From the NCBI GenBank assembly GCA_910578865.1, contig CAJTRM010000043.1, positions 1 to 17,615 of the forward strand: a stretch of 17,615 bases of DNA, written 5' to 3'. The translations under genes were made by a program, and so were the position numbers. Of the stretch, positions 13,686 through 17,615 are shown piece after piece; position 1 is the stretch's first letter; each line of letters begins with the position of its first letter. This DNA comes from an uncultured Dorea sp. (GTDB taxonomy: Bacteria; Bacillota_A; Clostridia; Lachnospirales; Lachnospiraceae). A model generated the notes under the pieces. It saw only the letters and a list, made by a program, of their open reading frames with translations. It had not been told where the DNA came from and searched no databases.

Positions 13686-13705
13686 AATATATCGGGAGAT
13701 ATATT
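13686..13705. repeat. Palindrome upstream of the parB-like gene
   Basis: AATATATC (13686-13693) and GATATATT (13698-13705) are perfect inverted repeats around GGGA, 36 nt before the likely original parB start. It is a candidate operator or partition site. A TTGACA follows at 13704-13709 without a matching -10. Confidence 0.5.
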
Positions 13706-13727
13706 GACAAATTTCAAATTTTGAGGT

Positions 13728-13864
13728 AGGAGGACAAACAGAGGGAGCAGACAGGCAAAAAGAGTATATGTGGGATTTTCGACCATCACAATGTACAGAC
13801 GGAAAATGTAAAGATCAGCTAACTGCATGATTTTCAAGGGCATCTGTTCAAGGTAGAGCATGAG
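13728..13864 (+). other. Damaged 5' end of the parB-like gene
   Basis: In frame with the downstream ParB-like ORF, this stretch reads EQTGKKSICGIFDHHNVQTE, then NVKIS, a TAA stop (13820-13822), then LHDFQGHLFKVEHE. AGGAGG (13728-13733) is followed after 8 nt by AGG (13742-13744), where a start codon would be expected. The simplest reading is that ATG became AGG and a leucine-type codon became TAA, removing the first 41 codons from translation. Confidence 0.65.
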
Positions 13865-14701
13865 ATGCAGCTTTTTGAATTATCAAAGAGTATTGAGGAT
13901 AAGGGCGTGCTTGTGCCCTTGATTGTAAGACCAAACCCAATTGGATCAGGGTATGAAATTATCGCAGGGCACAGAAGAAAAGCGGCCAGCGAATGGATAG
14001 GTATAGACACGGTTCCCGTGATAATTGTTCAGATGGATGATTCAGAAGCGACGATAGCGATGGTGGACAGTAATTTACAGCGGGAGCATATCAAGCCCAG
14101 TGAGAAAGCTTATGCCTATAAAATGAAGCTGGAAGCCATGAAGCAGCAGGGAAAGAAGCTTACTGAGCCTATGTCCCAAGCGGGGACAAAGCTGTCAAAG
14201 GATGTTGGAGAAAACGGAAAACCCATACTTCGTTCGGATGAACTTTTGGCAAAACAGGTTGGGGAGAGCCGGAATCAGATTGCAAGGTATATCCGTCTGA
14301 CAAATCTTATTTCCAAAATCCTTGATATGGTAGATGAAGGAAAAATAGCGTTTACCATAGCAGTGGAACTTTCTTATCTGAAGGAAGATGAACAGTATGA
14401 GCTTCATGCGGTGATGGATTTGGAGCAGTGTACACCGTCTCTTTCACAGGCAAACCGGATGAAGCGCCTGAGTCAGTCAGAGGGGATTGATATGGATAAA
14501 ATGTATGATATTTTGGGAGAGGAAAAAGCAAATCAGAGAGAACAGATTAAGATTAGGGCAGATTCGTTATCGCAGTATTTTCCCGCAGATTTCACACCAA
14601 AGCAGAAAGTGGAACTGATAGAAAAATTGGTCAGGGATTGGCATGAAAAACAAACAGGTATTCATAATCGTTCAGCTAAAAGAGCGGAAAAATCACGATA
14701 G
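13865..14701 (+). CDS. ParB/Spo0J-like partition protein, N-terminally shortened
   Basis: A 278-aa ORF from the first in-frame ATG after the damaged 5' end. GHRRKAA (35-41) and SNLQREHIKPSEKAYAYKM (69-87) are the ParB nucleotide-binding boxes. The HTH region follows at about 120-160 (LLAKQVGESRNQIARYIRL), then a conserved middle and a basic tail. In the family these proteins bind centromere-like sites and help keep or distribute the element. The first box, normally carried by the LHDFQGHLFKVEH segment, lies outside this ORF. AAGG 11 nt before the ATG is a poor ribosome site, so the gene may be weakly expressed or dead. It leads a block with TnpV and ParM/ParR-like genes. Confidence 0.8.
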   Translation: MQLFELSKSIEDKGVLVPLIVRPNPIGSGYEIIAGHRRKAASEWIGIDTVPVIIVQMDDSEATIAMVDSNLQREHIKPSEKAYAYKMKLEAMKQQGKKLTEPMSQAGTKLSKDVGENGKPILRSDELLAKQVGESRNQIARYIRLTNLISKILDMVDEGKIAFTIAVELSYLKEDEQYELHAVMDLEQCTPSLSQANRMKRLSQSEGIDMDKMYDILGEEKANQREQIKIRADSLSQYFPADFTPKQKVELIEKLVRDWHEKQTGIHNRSAKRAEKSR

Positions 14702-14726
14702 AAACAGATGATTGGAGGATAAAGTT

Positions 14727-15128
14727 ATGGGTAGGCAGAAAGAAGAATTATCAATATTTGAACAAATGGGTGGCACTTACACAGAAAAAGACGGTATCTT
14801 ATATCCCAATATCCGTATTGGCGAAGAAGAAACAGAAGCAATGCAGAATACCTTTTCAGGAAAATACGGAGATTTATGGAAAAAGTATCTGAAAGAAAAC
14901 CAGCCGGAAAGATATTATCATTTGGTACATTTAGGGCAGTTGAGACAAAAAGCGGCAGAAATCAATGAAGAAGCAAATGAATTGCTGGAAAGGATTATGC
15001 AACAGTATTTACAGAAGCATAAACCGGAGAATCCAGATTCTACAATGGAAATGTGGCAGCTTCGGGAACAAGCTAAGGCAATGGCAGAGGAAGTGGTTCT
15101 TCAAGATGTTGTCTACTGCTATCACTAA
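14727..15128 (+). CDS. TnpV-like transposon-encoded protein
   Basis: A 133-aa acidic protein starting MGRQKEELSIFEQMGGTYTE. The EQMGGTYTEKDGILYPNI opening is the hallmark of the TnpV family (PF14198-like), common in Clostridia transposons. The rest is mostly helical, with a Glu/Gln-rich centre. I chose the ATG at 14727 because GGAGG lies 8 nt upstream; an upstream TTG at 14712 lies inside that site. The molecular role of TnpV is not known. It follows parB by about 25 nt and precedes parM by 27 nt, so it is probably in the same transcript. Confidence 0.85.
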   Translation: MGRQKEELSIFEQMGGTYTEKDGILYPNIRIGEEETEAMQNTFSGKYGDLWKKYLKENQPERYYHLVHLGQLRQKAAEINEEANELLERIMQQYLQKHKPENPDSTMEMWQLREQAKAMAEEVVLQDVVYCYH

Positions 15129-15155
15129 ATCAAAACGAAAAGAGAGGGAAAAATT

Positions 15156-16097
15156 ATGGCGAATATAAGAGAATATAACATGAATGGAACATTGATTTTA
15201 GGAATTGATCATGGATATGGGAATATCAAAACAGCACACAGGGTATTTCCAACAGCGCTGATTAAGAGTGAGAAAGCGCCAACTTTCAGTAAAGATTATT
15301 TGGAGTATGATGGATATTTCTATATTATCGGGGAAGGTCATAAGAGCTTTATCGCTGAAAAGCAGTCGGATGATGATAATTATATCCTGACGCTTGCGGC
15401 AATCGCAAAAGAACTGAACGCAAGGGAATTAACCTCTGCCAGAGTGCATCTTGCAGCAGGACTTCCGTTGAAGTGGGTGCAGGCGCAGAGAGAATCTTTC
15501 CGTCAATATCTGATGCAGAATAAGATTGTGCAATTTCGTTATAAAGGCAGACAGTACGAGGTTGAGATTGCCGGATGTACGGTCATGCCGCAATGCTATT
15601 CTGCAGTGGCGGAAAACTTGAAAGATTTTAAAGGGATGAATTTACTTGCCGACATTGGCAACGGAACAATGAACATCATGTATTTAAACAATGGAAGGGC
15701 GATGGAGAGTAAATCATGGACAGAGAAACTCGGTGTTTTCCAGTGCATGCAGCGTATCCGCAATAAGGTGTTGGACGAAACGGGAACCAACCTGATGAAC
15801 GAGGTCATTGAAAATTATCTGAGAACAGGAGAAACGGATATTGCAGAGCCTTATGCCTCACTCATGAAAGAAGCAGCAGTTTCCTATGTACAGGAGATTT
15901 TTCAGAAGCTGAAGGATTATGAATATAATGAAAGCCTTATGCAGCTTCACTTTATGGGCGGCGGCGCAAGAATCGTGGAAGCTGTCGGGGAATATAACCG
16001 GGAGAGGACGCATTTTAATCACGATATCTGTGCGACTGCAAAGGGATATGAATATTACTGTTACATGATTTTGCGCCACAACAAAAAGTGCAGCTAG
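15156..16097 (+). CDS. ParM/StbA-like actin-fold ATPase
   Basis: A 313-aa protein with the three actin-family nucleotide motifs. Phosphate-1 is LGIDHGYGNIKTA (15-27), phosphate-2 is ADIGNGTMNIMYL (165-177) and the adenosine motif is HFMGGGARIV (265-274). Such proteins polymerise and push plasmid copies apart with a ParR adaptor. GAGAGGG precedes the ATG. The ParR-like gene follows after 15 nt, as in typical type II partition operons. The length is near the usual 310-350. The presence of a partition pair suggests an element with a plasmid or circular phase. Whether the filament works here is inference. Confidence 0.88.
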   Translation: MANIREYNMNGTLILGIDHGYGNIKTAHRVFPTALIKSEKAPTFSKDYLEYDGYFYIIGEGHKSFIAEKQSDDDNYILTLAAIAKELNARELTSARVHLAAGLPLKWVQAQRESFRQYLMQNKIVQFRYKGRQYEVEIAGCTVMPQCYSAVAENLKDFKGMNLLADIGNGTMNIMYLNNGRAMESKSWTEKLGVFQCMQRIRNKVLDETGTNLMNEVIENYLRTGETDIAEPYASLMKEAAVSYVQEIFQKLKDYEYNESLMQLHFMGGGARIVEAVGEYNRERTHFNHDICATAKGYEYYCYMILRHNKKCS

Positions 16098-16112
16098 AAA
16101 GAAGGTGCAGGA

Positions 16113-16568
16113 ATGACAGGAAATATCCGTAACCGCAATGTGCGGTTTTATGAGGAAAAGGAAGCTGACAGACGGGCATGGGAAATACTTCACTCAGAAG
16201 CTGTCAGGGCATTTCCCGCGCAGAATGACTTTATCATTCAGGCAATCAATGATTTTTATGACAGGCATCTGGCAATATCGGATGATCCTTATCTGGAAAC
16301 AAGGGAAAAAGAGGATGCCTTTGCAGATAGGATCGTGGAAAAGGTGGAACAGAAAGTGCTTGGCAACCTGTCACAGCTTATCGGCATTTACCTTTTGCAG
16401 CAGAATATCTTGGCAACAGGAAATGATGCACGAGCGGAAAATTATTTGAAAGAAAATGGGGAGATGCAGGTATTAAGTTCCGGCGGTGGTATTCTGCAAA
16501 ATGGCGGGGAAGCTGAAACAGAGGAACCGGAGGAGAATGAGTTCCTTGATTTCAGTTTTGGAGGATAG
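16113..16568 (+). CDS. ParR-like partition adaptor
   Basis: A 151-aa protein directly after the ParM-like gene (15-nt gap, AAGGTG before the ATG). The N-terminal NVRFYEEKEADRRAWEILHS, and then FIIQAINDFYDRH, fit a ribbon-helix-helix DNA-binding half. The middle is a helical linker. The C-terminus is acidic and ends FLDFSFGG, the kind of short hydrophobic tail by which ParR contacts ParM filament ends. In the family ParR binds repeated centromere sites. I did not find clear iterated repeats in this window. The assignment rests on position and general shape more than on a strong motif. Confidence 0.75.
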   Translation: MTGNIRNRNVRFYEEKEADRRAWEILHSEAVRAFPAQNDFIIQAINDFYDRHLAISDDPYLETREKEDAFADRIVEKVEQKVLGNLSQLIGIYLLQQNILATGNDARAENYLKENGEMQVLSSGGGILQNGGEAETEEPEENEFLDFSFGG

Positions 16569-16585
16569 CCGGAATGGGGGTTCTT

Positions 16586-16602
16586 AGGGGGCAAAGCCCC
16601 CT
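16586..16602. repeat. Short G/C hairpin after the ParR-like gene
   Basis: AGGGGGC and GCCCCCT form a perfect 7-bp stem with an AAA loop, 18 nt after the stop codon. There is no T-run. It may cap the transcript together with the terminator at 16639. Confidence 0.55.
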
Positions 16603-16638
16603 GAGCAGGTAGCACCGGTGGCGCAGACAGTGAGGAAG

Positions 16639-16681
16639 AAATAAAAATCGGAGTGTCCGGCAGGCACTCCGATTTTTATTT
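16639..16681. terminator. Bidirectional Rho-independent terminator
   Basis: A perfect 17-bp stem (16639-16655 with 16665-16681, core ATCGGAGTG/CACTCCGAT) with a 9-nt loop. It is A-rich on the left and T-rich on the right, so it works on either strand. It closes the parM-parR transcript. Confidence 0.88.
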
Positions 16682-16728
16682 TTGACGAGCTGGCAAGCCA
16701 ACGGTACTACCTGCCTATATCATTCCCA

Positions 16729-16857
16729 CCACATCGGCGGCAGGGGGAAAAGTGCCAGAGCGGGAAAGCGATGTGGAAAAGCCGGACGGAGCGTAGAGCG
16801 AGGGGAGGCTTTCGTCTGGGAGCTGCGTTCTTTGCAGCGGACAGACTTATGGGAATG
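16729..16857. other. Candidate second oriT region
   Basis: The non-coding stretch 16682-17142 contains nested repeats. CCACATCG (16729-16736) pairs with CGATGTGG (16769-16776). GTCTG-GGA-GCTGC (16814-16826) pairs with GCAGC-GGA-CAGAC (16834-16846) around a symmetrical GGA/GGA internal loop. CATTCCC (16721-16727) faces GGGAATG (16851-16857). A mobC gene follows, as is usual for oriT. The nick site is not known. A 62-aa frame over part of it looks like chance. Confidence 0.45.
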
Positions 16858-16988
16858 ATGTGCCCTGCTTACGGAGCATTTCTACGACAAGGCTACAGAA
16901 AATGCGGTGAATGGTATCGAATGGACACAAAGGAAAGAGGGATTGCAGCCAATATTTGAATTGAAATCGTGATATTGAAAATGTAGCC

Positions 16989-17009
16989 GCTACTGCAAAT
17001 GTCAGTAGC
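16989..17009. repeat. Perfect 7-bp hairpin in the mobC-2 leader
   Basis: GCTACTG and CAGTAGC flank a 7-nt loop. It lies between the oriT-like region and the terminator at 17048 and may be part of a folded leader. Confidence 0.5.
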
Positions 17010-17047
17010 CAATTGAATAAAGGTGGATACAGGAAGTGAGAATTTAG

Positions 17048-17087
17048 GAGCCATACACGTTGAGAAGAATGTGTCTGGTTCTTTTTT
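17048..17087 (+). terminator. Terminator/attenuator before the second mobC
   Basis: GAGCCATACAC (17048-17058) pairs with GTGTCTGGTTC (17071-17081) with one mismatch and one G-U pair, followed by six T. It sits 56 nt upstream of the mobC-2 start, mirroring the arrangement at the first mobC (1471-1498). Confidence 0.6.
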
Positions 17088-17142
17088 GATGCAAGGTTGT
17101 TTTTAGAAGATAGAGAGATCATTATCAGATTGGAGGAAATTT

Positions 17143-17496
17143 ATGGGAAACAGGACAAGGGATAGAGTAATCTATATCCGAACCGATGAAAAGCTGCAGG
17201 CAGAGTTTGAAAAACAAAAAGAAGCCAGCGGATATGGCAGCAATGCAGATTTTATAGATTATCTATTGCGGGTAAGTGAAGGAAAACAGGCAGATGGCGT
17301 TACGCTGAAGGATGTGCGTAATTTATTGTCAGAGCTTTCGGCGGAACTCAAAAAACAGGGAATCAATATCAACCAGATAGCAAAGATACTTAATACCTAT
17401 GGCAGTATGGATATGAAGCAGCCGCTTGAATATACGGAATACAGATATAAACAAATTGAAAACAGCCTGCTTCGCATATGGGAGAAAATAGCCTGA
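17143..17496 (+). CDS. mobC: MobC-like relaxosome protein, second type
   Basis: A 117-aa protein starting MGNRTRDRVIYIRTDEKLQ. The N-terminal half looks like a ribbon-helix-helix DNA-binding domain. GININQIAKILNTYG (about 77-91) is the MobC motif, shared in style with the LNQIAKRINS motif of the first copy. Outside that motif the two proteins differ, so they belong to different relaxosome types. GGAGG lies 7 nt before the ATG. The relaxase partner would be expected beyond the right edge; 17497-17615 holds no recognisable gene. Confidence 0.85.
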   Translation: MGNRTRDRVIYIRTDEKLQAEFEKQKEASGYGSNADFIDYLLRVSEGKQADGVTLKDVRNLLSELSAELKKQGININQIAKILNTYGSMDMKQPLEYTEYRYKQIENSLLRIWEKIA

Positions 17497-17615
17497 ACAG
17501 GAATAGAAATAACTTCTCGGAATCTCAATGAATGTGATTCTAACTGAAAATTGACAACTAAATATCGTGCAGGAAAAGAAATTTGAGAAAAATGGACATA
17601 AACATTGGACATAGC

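Noticed and set aside
16771..16959. 62-aa plus-strand ORF in the region before mobC-2
   Set aside because: It overlaps nested inverted repeats and has no ribosome binding site; the repeats explain the sequence better.

Overview
The window looks like accessory DNA from a gut Clostridia-type Firmicute (Lachnospiraceae or a relative). The reasons are AT-leaning codon use, strong AGGAGG ribosome binding sites, Tn916/Tn1549-style regulatory genes, a ribosomal-protection tetracycline resistance gene, and no housekeeping genes. Almost every gene belongs to a mobile element, and the whole reads as a mosaic of at least three layered elements. Family names are from memory of the protein families; no database search was possible.

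Left part (1-3700): a mobilization module on the minus strand, with a relaxase cut by the window edge and an overlapping MobC. It has its own promoter, a hairpin with a T-run in the leader, and an oriT-like hairpin cluster. Next come three plus-strand cargo genes: an NTF2/SnoaL-like protein, a double-GNAT acetyltransferase and a single-GNAT acetyltransferase.

Resistance island (3700-8950): on the minus strand lie a P-loop kinase-like gene, a 14-codon leader peptide with attenuator, an intact tet(32)-like ribosomal protection gene, a TTG-started HTH/membrane regulator and a small 67-aa gene. A 3' fragment of a second tet gene plus a second copy of the HTH/membrane regulator lie in inverted orientation on the right, so arms of about 965 bp face each other across the resistance gene. 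The regulator halves of the arms are nearly identical by eye, but the tet halves are clearly diverged. A decayed 3' fragment of a second kinase gene lies outside the left arm.

ICE regulatory module (8950-10510): an XRE repressor on the minus strand diverges from a sigma-70 region-4-like gene overlapping a small HTH gene, the usual order in Tn916/Tn1549-type elements. Where xis/int would be expected there is instead a hairpin-rich non-coding stretch (10530-10910), a 49-aa SHOCT-like gene and a large serine recombinase with a very strong promoter (10965-13092). An IS110-like transposase tail with a non-coding trailer follows.

Right part (13650-17615): a partition/mobilization block with a ParB-like gene whose original start codon and N-terminus look mutated, TnpV, a ParM/StbA-like actin ATPase, a ParR-like adaptor, a second oriT-like region and a second, different MobC. 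The relaxase partner of this MobC would lie beyond the right edge.

No wholly new defence-like system is obvious. The points most worth a second look are the inverted mosaic tet arms, the damaged ParB start, the unexplained structured stretch ahead of the recombinase, and the hairpin terminators placed in front of both mobC genes.
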